From contig NZ_BMVP01000001.1 in assembly GCF_014650775.1 (NCBI RefSeq), forward strand, positions 744,001 through 808,000: a stretch of DNA of 64,000 nt, read 5' to 3'. The DNA is from Streptomyces cirratus. Its GTDB lineage: Bacteria > Actinomycetota > Actinomycetes > Streptomycetales > Streptomycetaceae. Below the pieces are notes generated by a model. The model was not told where the DNA came from. It saw only the letters and a program-made list of their open reading frames with translations, and made no database searches. The position numbers and the translations under genes are program-made. Below, in pieces: positions 1 through 7,958 of this stretch (the stretch's first letter is position 1; the number at the start of each line of letters is the position of its first letter).

Positions 1-493
1 TGCCGTCGGCGAGTTCGACCTCGACTTCGGTCCAGGCGGCGGTGGCCGGTCCGCGCTCGGCGGTGACCGTGTCGGTGCTCAGTTCGGCGAGCAGGGTCCC
101 GTCGGCGTCGAGGAGGTGCGTGACCTTGCGCTTGGACAGCAGGCGGAGCTGGGGGGCGAGTTCGGCTTCGCGGGTGCGCGAGCGCAGGAGGGAGGCGAGG
201 GGGCGGGGGACGGTGTCGTCGCCGAGCGGGGCCGCGATCTCGTCGCGGACGCCCGGGGAGACGGGGAGTTTGAGGTGCCAGCCTTCGTCGGCGCCGCCGG
301 TGCGGCGGCGCAGGGTGAGGCCGTCGGCGGCGAGCCGCAGGTCAGGGGTGTCGTAGTAGACGGCGTCGAGTCGGGCGGTGCCCTGACGGCGCACGGCGGT
401 GATCCCGGCCGTGCCCGTCAGGTCCGGCAGCCGCTTCGTCGCGGCCGAAGTGAACTCGAATTTGCGTTCGATCTCTCGTTTCGTGTCCGCCAT
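1..493 (-). CDS. CYTH domain protein (probably CYTH/CHAD), C-terminus outside window
   Basis: The reading frame starts at an ATG at 493 and is open to the window edge, so only about 164 N-terminal residues are seen. It begins MADTKREIERKFEF; the EIERKF segment is the ExExK signature of CYTH (triphosphate tunnel metalloenzyme) domains. Further on it has the LDAVYYDTPDLRL and LTLRRRTGG segments typical of the family, which binds triphosphates or polyphosphate through basic and acidic residues in a beta tunnel. Many actinobacterial members carry a C-terminal CHAD helical domain; that part is not visible here, so CYTH/CHAD is inference. The gene lies about 70 bp downstream of rodA on the same strand and could be read through from it. 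Confidence 0.85.
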   Translation of the reverse strand, partial: MADTKREIERKFEFTSAATKRLPDLTGTAGITAVRRQGTARLDAVYYDTPDLRLAADGLTLRRRTGGADEGWHLKLPVSPGVRDEIAAPLGDDTVPRPLASLLRSRTREAELAPQLRLLSKRKVTHLLDADGTLLAELSTDTVTAERGPATAAWTEVEVELADG

Positions 494-562
494 GCTTCGA
501 ACGTAGCCCTGAACGGATCACAACGTGAACGGAAACGGAAGGTTATCCGCCGTTAGGTCGGA

Positions 563-1765
563 TCAGGCTGATATCGGCCGCTGGACCCTGATCGACTGCA
601 ACAGCCCCACCGCCACCCACACGGCGAACATCGACGATCCTCCGTAGGAGACGAACGGCAGCGGCAGCCCCGCCACGGGCATGATGCCCAGCGTCATCCC
701 GATGTTCTCGAAGGCCTGGAAGGCGAACCAGGCGATGATCCCGGCGCACACGATCGTCCCGTACAGCTCGGTCGTCTCCCGGGCGATCATGCAGGCGCGC
801 CACAGCACCACGCCGAGCAGGACCAGTATCAGCCCGGCCCCGATGAAGCCCAGCTCCTCCCCCGCCACCGTGAAGACGAAGTCGGTCTGCTGCTCCGGCA
901 CGAACTGCCCGGTGGTCTGGGACCCCTTGAACAGCCCCGCGCCGCTCAGACCGCCGGAGCCGATCGCGATCCGCGCCTGGTTGGTGTTGTAGCCGACGCC
1001 CGCCGGGTCGAGTTCGGGGTTGGCGAAGGCCGCGAAACGGTTGATCTGGTACTCGTCCAGGATGCCGAGCTGCCAGACGAGGACGGCCCCGGCCGCGCCC
1101 GCGCCCATCAGTCCCAGCACCCAGCGGTTGGAGGCGCCGGAGGCGAGCAGCACACCGAGCACGATGACGACCATGACCATGACGGAGCCGAGGTCGGGCA
1201 TCAGCATGACGATGCCCATCGGGGCGGCGGCCAGGCACAGGGCCTTCACGACCGTGCGGTGGTCGGGATGGTCGAGGTCACCCGCGTCCACCCGGGTCGC
1301 CAGCAGCATCGCCATGCCCAGGATGATCGTGATCTTCACGAACTCGGAGGGCTGGAGGGAGAAGCCGCCGCCGATCACGATCCAGGCGTGCGCGCCGTTG
1401 ATGGTCGCGCCGAGCGGGGTGAGGACGGCGAGGACGAGGACGAGCGAGAGCCCGTACAGGATCGGCACCGCACCCCGCAGGGTGCGGTGGCCGAGCCACA
1501 CGGTCCCGATCATCAGCACCAGGCCGATCCCGGTGTTCAGGGCGTGCCGCTCCAGGAAGTAGTACGGGTCGCCCTGGTTCAGGTTGGTCCGGTTGCGGGT
1601 CGCCGACCACACGAGCAGCGAGCCGATGAAGGACAGCGCGATCGCGGAGAGCAGTATCGGCCAGTCGAGCCGGCGCAGCACCGAGTCGCGCGCGGTGAGC
1701 CTGGCCATCGCCCCGCGCTGCTCGGGCGCGTAGCGGGAGACGGAGAACTTGTTGGCGGTCTGCAT
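563..1765 (-). CDS. rodA: SEDS-family peptidoglycan glycosyltransferase RodA
   Basis: A 400-residue polytopic membrane protein of the SEDS (FtsW/RodA/SpoVE) family, which polymerises lipid II into glycan strands together with a class B PBP. The ATG at 1765 (protein MQTANKFSV) was chosen because it has a GAGG-type ribosome site and starts only 7 bp after the upstream PBP gene ends; a longer open frame extends into that gene. The soluble N-terminus of about 45 residues is followed by roughly ten hydrophobic segments. The large extracellular loop has AIGSGGLSGAGLFKGSQ, and the C-terminal signature reads GIMPVAGLPLPFVSYGGSS. It is the last gene of the mreB-mreC-mreD-PBP-rodA cluster. In Streptomyces this paralogue is linked to sporulation and spore-wall shape rather than vegetative rod elongation (family knowledge). 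Confidence 0.95.
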   Translation of the reverse strand: MQTANKFSVSRYAPEQRGAMARLTARDSVLRRLDWPILLSAIALSFIGSLLVWSATRNRTNLNQGDPYYFLERHALNTGIGLVLMIGTVWLGHRTLRGAVPILYGLSLVLVLAVLTPLGATINGAHAWIVIGGGFSLQPSEFVKITIILGMAMLLATRVDAGDLDHPDHRTVVKALCLAAAPMGIVMLMPDLGSVMVMVVIVLGVLLASGASNRWVLGLMGAGAAGAVLVWQLGILDEYQINRFAAFANPELDPAGVGYNTNQARIAIGSGGLSGAGLFKGSQTTGQFVPEQQTDFVFTVAGEELGFIGAGLILVLLGVVLWRACMIARETTELYGTIVCAGIIAWFAFQAFENIGMTLGIMPVAGLPLPFVSYGGSSMFAVWVAVGLLQSIRVQRPISA

Positions 1766-1772
1766 CGGGTCC

Positions 1773-3947
1773 TCAGTCCTGCCGGGCGACGGGCGGGGCG
1801 GGCGGTCCCGCGAGTGGGGGCGGCACGTCCTCCGGGGACGGCGGCACGTAGGGCTTGATCTCGGGGGCGTCGATGGAGCCGTCCGGCTGGATGGCCGGCA
1901 GCTGCGCCTGCGGCTTGGGGAGCAAGGCCTTCGACAGGTCCTGCTTGCCGGCCATGTCGAGACCGTAGATGGCGTTGTAGACGTTGCGCACGGCGGGGCC
2001 GGAGGCACCGGAGCCGGTGCCGCCCTGGGAGATCGTCATCACGATCGTGTAATCGTCGGTGAACGTGGCGAACCAGGAGGTGGTCTGCTTGCCGTAGACC
2101 TCGGCGGTACCGGTCTTGGCGTGCATCGGGATCTGCTTCTGCGGCCAGCCGCCGAAGCGCCAGGCGGCGGTGCCTCGGGTGGCGACGCCCTCCAGCGCCC
2201 CGACCATCTGCCGGCGGGTCTTCTCGTCCATGGGCAGCTTGCCGTGGGCCTTGACCCGGATCTGCCGGACGCTCTTGCCGTCGGCGCTGACGATGGCCTT
2301 GCCGATGGTCGGGTTCCACATGGTGCCGCCGTTGGAGATGGCGGCATAGATGGTGGCCATCTGGATGGGGGTGACGAGCGTGTCGCCCTGCCCGATGGAG
2401 TAGTTGACGGCGTCACCGGCGCGCAGGAGGTTGCCTTCGAGGCAGTTCTCGTAGTTGAGCAGCTCCACGTAGGTGCCGCCCTTCTTGCCGGTCTTGCACC
2501 AGTCGTCCTTGTTGGCCGCCCAGAACCGCTGCTTCCACTGGCGGTCCGGGACGCGGCCGGTCACCTCGCCGGGCAGGTCCACACCGGTCTCGGCGCCGAG
2601 GCCGAACTTGTGGGCGGTCTTGAAGAAGATGTCGCCGGGGTGCTTGACGGGCTTGAGCCCGCCGTCTTTCAGCCACTGCTGGTGGGCGAGGCCGTAGAAG
2701 ACGGTGTCGCAGGAGACTTCGAGGGCCTTGCCGAGGGTGATCGAACCGTGGCCCTGGGACTCGAAGTTCCGAAAGACCTGGCCGCCGATGGAGTACGAGC
2801 TGGGGCAGGGGTAGCTGCCGTCGAACTTGTACCCGGCGTTGACGGCGGCGGTGGTCGGGATGACCTTGAAGATGGAGCCGGGGGCGGCCTGGCCCTGGAT
2901 CGCCCGGTTCATCAGCGGGACGTTGGACTCCTTGGCGGTGAGCTTGGCGTAGTCCTTGCCGGAGATCCCGCCGACCCAGATGTTCGGGTCGTAGGTCGGG
3001 TTGGAAGCCATGGCCACGACGCGGCCCGTCTTGGATTCCAGGACGACGATGGCTCCGGCGTCGGCCTTGTAGGGGACGCCGGTGTTGCGGTCGATCTGCT
3101 TGCGCGCCTCGACCATCGCGGCGTTCAGCTCGTACTCGGCGACCGCCTGGACCCGGGCGTCGATGCTGGTGACGACGTGGGCGCCGGGGACGGCCGGGTC
3201 GTTCTTCGCCTCGCCGATCACCCGGCCGAGGTTGTCGACCTCGTAGCGGGTGACGCCGGACTTGCCGCGCAGCTCCTTGTCGTACGTGCGCTCCAGGCCG
3301 AAGCGGCCGACCTGGTCGGAGCGCAGGAACGGCGAGTTGGTGTTCTTGGCCTTCTGGATCTCGTCGTCGGTGACCGGGGAGAGGTAGCCGAGCACCTGGC
3401 CGGTGTTGGCGCCGCCGGGCGCCGGGTAGCGGCGTACGGCGGTGGGTTCGGCGGTGACGGCGGGGAAGTCCTCGGGGCGTTCGCGGATCTGGAGGGCCTG
3501 CTGGGTGGTGGCCACCAGGGTGACCGGGATCGGCTGGTAGGGGGAACCGTTCCAGCACGGCTGGGGGGTCTTGGAGTCGCAGAGCCGGACCTTGTCCATG
3601 ACGTCCCGCGGCTTCATGTCCAGTACGCCGGCGAGCCGGGTGAGGACGCCTTTGCCCTTGTCCTTCATCTTCATCAGCTCGGTGCGGCTGGCGGAGACGA
3701 CCAGGCGCGTCTCGTTGTCGGCGAGCGGCACACCGCGGTCGTCCAGGATCGAGCCGCGCACGGCGGGCTGGACGACCTGCTGGACGTGGTTGTTCTTGGC
3801 CTCGTCGGCGTACTCGGCGCCGTTGCGGATCTGGAGGTACCACAGGCGTCCGCCGAGTGTGAACAGCAGCGAGAAGACGAGTACCTGGATGATGACGAGC
3901 CGGATCTGCACCCGGGGGGTGCGGCCGGTCTCCGGGATGTTGGTCAC
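1773..3947 (-). CDS. mrdA: Class B penicillin-binding protein 2 (MrdA-like transpeptidase)
   Basis: A 724-residue class B PBP, the transpeptidase partner of RodA in the elongation or spore-wall complex. One N-terminal membrane anchor lies at about residues 15-37, then a PBP-dimerisation domain (about 60-270) and a C-terminal transpeptidase domain. The active-site motifs are visible: SxxK as APGSIFKV, SxD as VSCDTVFYG (Ser-x-Asp as in E. coli PBP2), and KTG as HAKTGTAEVYG. The C-terminus is a proline-rich tail ending PPLAGPPAPPVARQD. It starts 13 bp after mreD and stops 7 bp before rodA, which indicates one transcript. Length and motifs are ordinary, so it should be active. Confidence 0.95.
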   Translation of the reverse strand: MTNIPETGRTPRVQIRLVIIQVLVFSLLFTLGGRLWYLQIRNGAEYADEAKNNHVQQVVQPAVRGSILDDRGVPLADNETRLVVSASRTELMKMKDKGKGVLTRLAGVLDMKPRDVMDKVRLCDSKTPQPCWNGSPYQPIPVTLVATTQQALQIRERPEDFPAVTAEPTAVRRYPAPGGANTGQVLGYLSPVTDDEIQKAKNTNSPFLRSDQVGRFGLERTYDKELRGKSGVTRYEVDNLGRVIGEAKNDPAVPGAHVVTSIDARVQAVAEYELNAAMVEARKQIDRNTGVPYKADAGAIVVLESKTGRVVAMASNPTYDPNIWVGGISGKDYAKLTAKESNVPLMNRAIQGQAAPGSIFKVIPTTAAVNAGYKFDGSYPCPSSYSIGGQVFRNFESQGHGSITLGKALEVSCDTVFYGLAHQQWLKDGGLKPVKHPGDIFFKTAHKFGLGAETGVDLPGEVTGRVPDRQWKQRFWAANKDDWCKTGKKGGTYVELLNYENCLEGNLLRAGDAVNYSIGQGDTLVTPIQMATIYAAISNGGTMWNPTIGKAIVSADGKSVRQIRVKAHGKLPMDEKTRRQMVGALEGVATRGTAAWRFGGWPQKQIPMHAKTGTAEVYGKQTTSWFATFTDDYTIVMTISQGGTGSGASGPAVRNVYNAIYGLDMAGKQDLSKALLPKPQAQLPAIQPDGSIDAPEIKPYVPPSPEDVPPPLAGPPAPPVARQD

Positions 3948-3960
3948 GTCCGCTCCCCCC

Positions 3961-4656
3961 TCACAGTTTCCTGACGCTCTTCACACCTTTGACGCCCTTT
4001 ATGCGACCGGCCCTGTTGGCGCGGCCGCGTGCCGTCTTGAGCCGCAGTCCGCCGCGCTGGCTGCCGATCCGCAGGCCCGTTCCGCCGGCCAGCCAGCCCG
4101 AGGAGACGGCCTTGCCCTGGGGCGGTCCGCCGCCCGCTTCGACGGCCATCGGGTCGTTGTCGGCACGGCGGGCGAGGGCCATGACGAGCGGCACGGTGAA
4201 GGGCGCGAGGAGCAGGTCGTACAGCGTGGCGGTGAACAGCAGTTCGGTGAGGCCCACGTGCCGGGCGGCGGTGTCGCCGACGAGGGCGCCGACGCCCGCG
4301 TACAGCAGGGTGGAGCCGATCGCGGCGGCGACGACGGTCGTCAGCGGCCCCCACGCGGAGCGGAACCGCCCGTTGTCGGGGCGGACCAGGCCGACGAGGT
4401 ATCCGACGATGCACAGGACGAGGGCGTACCGTCCGGCGGCGTGGTCGGCGGGCGGAGCGAGGTCCGCGAGGAGGCCCGCGCCGAAGCCGACGAAGGCGCC
4501 GCTGAGGTGTCCGTAGACCAGGGCGAGGGCGACGACGGTGAGCAGCAGCAGGTCGGGGACGGCTCCGGGGAGTTGCAGCCGGCCGAGGACGGTCACCTGG
4601 ATGACGAGGGCGACCACGATCAGGGTGGCCGAGAGCAGGATCCGGTTGAAGCGCAT
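3961..4656 (-). CDS. mreD: Rod shape-determining protein MreD
   Basis: A 231-residue membrane protein with about five or six hydrophobic segments, starting MRFNRILLSATLIVVALVIQ. MreD proteins are poorly conserved integral membrane parts of the Mre complex that work with MreC to link cytoplasmic MreB to the wall synthases. Supporting signs are the GAFVGFGAGLLADLAPP and AGRYALVLCIVGYLVG segments and the position between mreC (13 bp upstream) and the PBP gene (13 bp downstream). The basic C-terminal tail of about 60 residues, rich in Gly, Arg and Lys after the last membrane segment, is longer than in E. coli MreD; such tails appear in streptomycete homologues as far as I recall. Confidence 0.93.
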   Translation of the reverse strand: MRFNRILLSATLIVVALVIQVTVLGRLQLPGAVPDLLLLTVVALALVYGHLSGAFVGFGAGLLADLAPPADHAAGRYALVLCIVGYLVGLVRPDNGRFRSAWGPLTTVVAAAIGSTLLYAGVGALVGDTAARHVGLTELLFTATLYDLLLAPFTVPLVMALARRADNDPMAVEAGGGPPQGKAVSSGWLAGGTGLRIGSQRGGLRLKTARGRANRAGRIKGVKGVKSVRKL

Positions 4657-4669
4657 GTGCGGTCAGCTC

Positions 4670-5614
4670 CTACTCGTCGGCCGGCTTGGCGGGGGCACTG
4701 GCGGACGCCGACGGGGTCACGGTGACGGTGACGGTCGGGGTGGGCTTCACTTCCGGCTTGGGCGGCAGGACGGTGTCGCGCGGGTCCTCGCGCGGCGGCA
4801 TCACCACGACGCCGACGATGTCCAGGCGCGAGAAGCCGACGAACGGACGCACCCACACGGTGCGGGTCAGGTCACCGCGCGAGGGGTCGACCTTGACCAC
4901 CTCGCCGAGCGGGACGCCCGGCACGAAGGGCTTGTTGCCGCGCGAGCCGAAGGTGACGAGCCGGTCGCCGGGGGCGATCTTGGCCTTGCCGTTCAGCATC
5001 TGGACCGACAGGGCGCGGTCGCCCTGGCCGGTGGCGAAGCCGAGTTCGCCGGTCTTCTCCAGGCGGGTGCCGACGGTGAAGTCGGGGTCGTTGGCGAGGA
5101 CCACGGTGGCGGTGTCGGGGCCGACGGTCGCGACGCGGCCGACGAGGCCTTCGCCGTTGAGGACGGTCATGTCGCGTTCGATGCCGTCCTTGCTGCCGGC
5201 GTCGATGGTGACGGTCCAGGAGAAGCCCTGGGCCGCTCCTATTCCGATGACTTCGGCGCCCTTGATGCCGTACTGTCCGGCGCCCGCCCGCTTGAGCATC
5301 TCGTCGAGTTCGTGGATCCGGCTGCGGGTCTGGTCCGCGCTGCCCAGCTTCGCCTTGAGCGCGGTGTTCTCGCGTTCGAGCGTCTTGATCCTGTTGTGGC
5401 GCTCGTCGGAGTCCCGTACGGCGCCTATGGCGTGGGCGACGGGGTCGACGGCGGTCGCCACGCCCTTCTCCACGGGGCCGAAGACCGCCGCTGCGGCCTG
5501 CCGGGCGCCGTCGACCGGTGACTCCTCGCCCGCCCTGATGTCCACCGTGATCAAAGCGAACGCGATGGCGATCAGAAGCACCAGGAGCAGCCGGCTCTCT
5601 CGTGTGTCCCTCAC
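4670..5614 (-). CDS. mreC: Rod shape-determining protein MreC
   Basis: A 314-residue bitopic protein. An N-terminal membrane segment (LLLVLLIAIAFALITVDIRAG, about residues 9-29, part quoted) is followed by a coiled-coil region (about 60-100, RIKTLERENTALKAKLGS) and the extracytoplasmic beta-barrel MreC domain (about 110-270, with TVTIDAGSKDGIERDM and EGLVGRV). The C-terminus is a Pro/Thr-rich acidic tail ending APAKPADE. The start is a GTG at 5614. MreC bridges MreB, MreD and the class B PBP at the membrane. It lies 167 bp downstream of mreB and 13 bp upstream of mreD; the wider mreB-mreC gap could hold an internal promoter, but I see no clear one. Confidence 0.95.
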   Translation of the reverse strand: MRDTRESRLLLVLLIAIAFALITVDIRAGEESPVDGARQAAAAVFGPVEKGVATAVDPVAHAIGAVRDSDERHNRIKTLERENTALKAKLGSADQTRSRIHELDEMLKRAGAGQYGIKGAEVIGIGAAQGFSWTVTIDAGSKDGIERDMTVLNGEGLVGRVATVGPDTATVVLANDPDFTVGTRLEKTGELGFATGQGDRALSVQMLNGKAKIAPGDRLVTFGSRGNKPFVPGVPLGEVVKVDPSRGDLTRTVWVRPFVGFSRLDIVGVVVMPPREDPRDTVLPPKPEVKPTPTVTVTVTPSASASAPAKPADE

Positions 5615-5781
5615 GTGCGGCGGCGTGCCTTCCTCGTAGGTATTCGCGGTGCCGGAGCCGCTCCGACGGAGCCGGGGCTCGCACCGGACTGTGCCTGTAT
5701 ATCAACGATCCGCCGCACAGGCGCGGTAGCACCCGTACGGCGGATCCTTGTGTTCCACATGCCCCCTTACGGGGGTTCGGG

Positions 5782-6801
5782 TCAACGCCGGGGCTGGGCG
5801 TCCAGGACCTGCTGGAGTGCTTCGAACTCCTCGACGCACTTGCCGGAGCCGAGGGCCACGGAGTCGAGGGGGTCCTCGGCGATGTGGATCGGCATGCCCG
5901 TCTCGCGGCGCAGCCGCTCGTCGAGTCCGCGCAGCAGGGCGCCGCCGCCGGTGAGGACGATGCCGCGGTCCATGATGTCGCCGGAGAGTTCCGGCGGGCA
6001 CTTGTCGAGGGTGGTCTTCACCGCGTCCACGATGGCGTTGACCGGTTCCTCGATGGCCTTGCGGACCTCGGCGGCGGAGATGACGACCGTCTTCGGCAGG
6101 CCGGAGACGAGGTCGCGGCCCCGGATCTCGGTGTGCTCGTCCTTGTCGAGGTCGTACGCCGACCCGATGGTGATCTTGATCTGCTCGGCGGTGCGTTCGC
6201 CGAGGAGGAGCGAGTACTCCTTCTTGATGTGCTGGATGATCGCGTTGTCCAGCTCGTCGCCGGCCACCCGGATGGACTGTGCCGTGACGATTCCGCCGAG
6301 GGAGATGACGGCGACCTCGGTGGTGCCGCCGCCGATGTCCACGACCATGTTGCCGGTGGCCTCGTGGACGGGCAGGCCCGAGCCGATGGCGGCGGCCATC
6401 GGCTCCTCGATGATGTGTACCTGGCGGGCGCCGGCCTGGGTGGACGCCTCGATCACGGCGCGGCGCTCCACTCCGGTGATACCGGAGGGGACGCAGACCA
6501 CGACGCGCGGGCGGGCCAGGTAGCGGCGCTTGTGGATCTTGAGGATGAAGTACCGGAGCATGCGCTCGGTGATCTCGAAGTCGGCGATCACGCCGTCCTT
6601 GAGGGGCCTTACGGCGACGATGTTGCCGGGCGTCCGGCCGATCATCTTCTTCGCCTCGGAGCCGACCGCCAGGATCCCACCGGTGTTCGTGTTGATGGCG
6701 ACCACGGACGGCTCGTTCAGGACGATCCCCCGGCCCCTCACGTACACCAGCGTGTTGGCGGTCCCGAGGTCGATCGCCATGTCACGGCCGATGAACGACA
6801 T
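5782..6801 (-). CDS. mreB: Rod shape-determining protein MreB (actin-like)
   Basis: A 339-residue actin-family ATPase that forms membrane-bound filaments organising wall synthesis. The start chosen is the ATG at 6801 ([17 protein letters not shown]), which has an AAGGGG ribosome site; an in-frame ATG 21 bp upstream would add MGNKGNN. Visible motifs are phosphate-1 [16 protein letters not shown], phosphate-2 [19 protein letters not shown], the adenosine motif [17 protein letters not shown], and [16 protein letters not shown]. It heads the mreBCD-PBP-rodA cluster. In Streptomyces, MreB acts in aerial hyphae and spore-wall assembly (family knowledge). A second MreB-type gene lies about 3 kb away at 9615. 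Confidence 0.97.
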   Translation of the reverse strand: MSFIGRDMAIDLGTANTLVYVRGRGIVLNEPSVVAINTNTGGILAVGSEAKKMIGRTPGNIVAVRPLKDGVIADFEITERMLRYFILKIHKRRYLARPRVVVCVPSGITGVERRAVIEASTQAGARQVHIIEEPMAAAIGSGLPVHEATGNMVVDIGGGTTEVAVISLGGIVTAQSIRVAGDELDNAIIQHIKKEYSLLLGERTAEQIKITIGSAYDLDKDEHTEIRGRDLVSGLPKTVVISAAEVRKAIEEPVNAIVDAVKTTLDKCPPELSGDIMDRGIVLTGGGALLRGLDERLRRETGMPIHIAEDPLDSVALGSGKCVEEFEALQQVLDAQPRR

Positions 6802-7024
6802 GTTGTTCCCCTTGTTCCCCATGAGGAGCGTCTGGCCTTCCAGTTGATAGCGGCTGCTGTCAGGTCGGCGAGGTGGGTGTGTGGGTGGAGGCCCCATCGT
6901 AGTGCCGCAGGTACGGACATCGCGCGACGGGACTCCGGCAATCCCGCCGGAACGGATACCCGCCCCCATAGTGGTGACGTCGTGTCCTGCACATGCGTTC
7001 CCGCTCACCGCCCGTCATACCGAA
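6802..7024 (-). promoter_or_regulatory. mreB upstream region
   Basis: About 220 bp with no supportable gene, lying between the mreB start and the ndk terminator. It must carry the mreB promoter because the upstream gene ndk has its own terminator. I do not see a convincing -35/-10 pair. An ORF extends upstream of mreB in frame, but its codon use does not look coding and both plausible mreB starts are internal to it. Confidence 0.4.
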
Positions 7025-7051
7025 GGGCGACCGAAATTACTTCGGTCGCCC
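7025..7051 (-). terminator. ndk transcription terminator
   Basis: An 11-bp perfect stem (gggcgaccgaa paired with ttcggtcgccc) with a 5-nt loop, 81 bp beyond the ndk stop codon. Streptomyces terminators often lack a U-tract. It separates ndk from mreB. Confidence 0.7.
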
Positions 7052-7131
7052 CAGGTCATGAGCGCTATTTGGCTGATCGCGCGTCAGGGCGACCGGCGCG
7101 GACGAGGCCGCGCCGCGGATTCCGGATCGGC

Positions 7132-7542
7132 TCAGAGCGCGGGGAAGAAGAGCTTGAGCTCGCGCCCGGCCGACTCCTCGGAATCCGAGGCGTGGATGAG
7201 GTTCTCCCGGGTGATGGAGCCGAAGTCGCCCCGGATCGAGCCGGGCGCGGCGGCGATCGGGTCGGTGGGACCCGCCAACTGGCGGACACCCTCGATCACA
7301 CGTTCGCCTTCGACGACGAGGACGACGACCGGACCGCTCGCCATGAAGCCCATGAGGGGCTCGTAGAAGGGCTTGCCCTTGTGCTCGCCGTAGTGCGTCT
7401 CCAGGGTCTCCTGGTCCAGCGTGCGCAGCTCCAGTGCGGGAATGGTCCAGCCGGCCTTCCGCTCGATGCGGCCGATGATCTCGCCGATCAGGCCACGACG
7501 GACGGCGTCGGGCTTGAGGATGACGAGCGTGCGCTGGGTCAT
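7132..7542 (-). CDS. ndk: Nucleoside diphosphate kinase
   Basis: A 136-residue NDP kinase that transfers the gamma phosphate from ATP to nucleoside diphosphates through a phosphohistidine. The start is the ATG at 7542 (MTQRTLVILKPDAVRRG). The active-site signature is NLIHASDSEESAGRELKLFF, where the His of IHASDS is the phosphorylated residue. Also visible are the KPDAV motif and the nucleotide-binding segment GPTDPIAAAPGSIRGDFG. Length matches the family (about 135-150). It follows the DUF4233 gene on the same strand with a gap of 62 bp and has its own hairpin terminator. Confidence 0.97.
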   Translation of the reverse strand: MTQRTLVILKPDAVRRGLIGEIIGRIERKAGWTIPALELRTLDQETLETHYGEHKGKPFYEPLMGFMASGPVVVLVVEGERVIEGVRQLAGPTDPIAAAPGSIRGDFGSITRENLIHASDSEESAGRELKLFFPAL

Positions 7543-7604
7543 GTGGTAACTCCTTGCGGCATACGGGTGCGGTCCGACGAGGCTACAGGGGGCCCGGGGC
7601 CGCC

Positions 7605-7955
7605 TTACGCCTCGGCCTGCGCCTCGCTCTGCGCCGCCCAGCGGGCCTTGGCGGCGTCGACCTTGCGGCCGTAGTGCACCGAGCACCACCACAGGCCGGC
7701 GAAGACCGCCCCCAGGAAGAACATCGTCGGGACGACGAACCCGCTGAGGACCAGCCCGATCTGGAGGGCCCAGCCGAGCTGGACCGCGCCGGGGCGCGAC
7801 AGCATCCCGCACAGCAGCACCGACAGCAGCATCGCGATCCCGCACACCGTCCACACGGCCGCCTGGGTCAGGTCCGGGTCCTTCATGGCCACCAGACCCG
7901 CGAACCCGATCACGAAGAACTCGCCGATCAGCGTCGAAGCACACAGCGTGCGCAT
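7605..7955 (-). CDS. DUF4233 membrane protein
   Basis: A 116-residue protein with about four hydrophobic segments, starting MRTLCASTLIGEFFVIGFAG and ending in a polar tail (KVDAAKARWAAQSEAQAEA). I recognise it as the DUF4233 family, which in actinobacteria sits directly downstream of folC; its function is unknown. Its ATG is 3 bp after the folC stop codon, so the two are almost certainly cotranscribed and probably translationally coupled. Confidence 0.85.
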   Translation of the reverse strand: MRTLCASTLIGEFFVIGFAGLVAMKDPDLTQAAVWTVCGIAMLLSVLLCGMLSRPGAVQLGWALQIGLVLSGFVVPTMFFLGAVFAGLWWCSVHYGRKVDAAKARWAAQSEAQAEA

Positions 7956-7958
7956 TCC

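Noticed and set aside
1749..3974. A 741-codon open frame on the plus strand opposite the PBP gene
   Set aside because: It is the G+C-driven shadow of the minus-strand PBP gene; the minus frame has the SxxK, SxD and KTG motifs, while the plus frame is only Gly/Val/Asp/Leu-rich.
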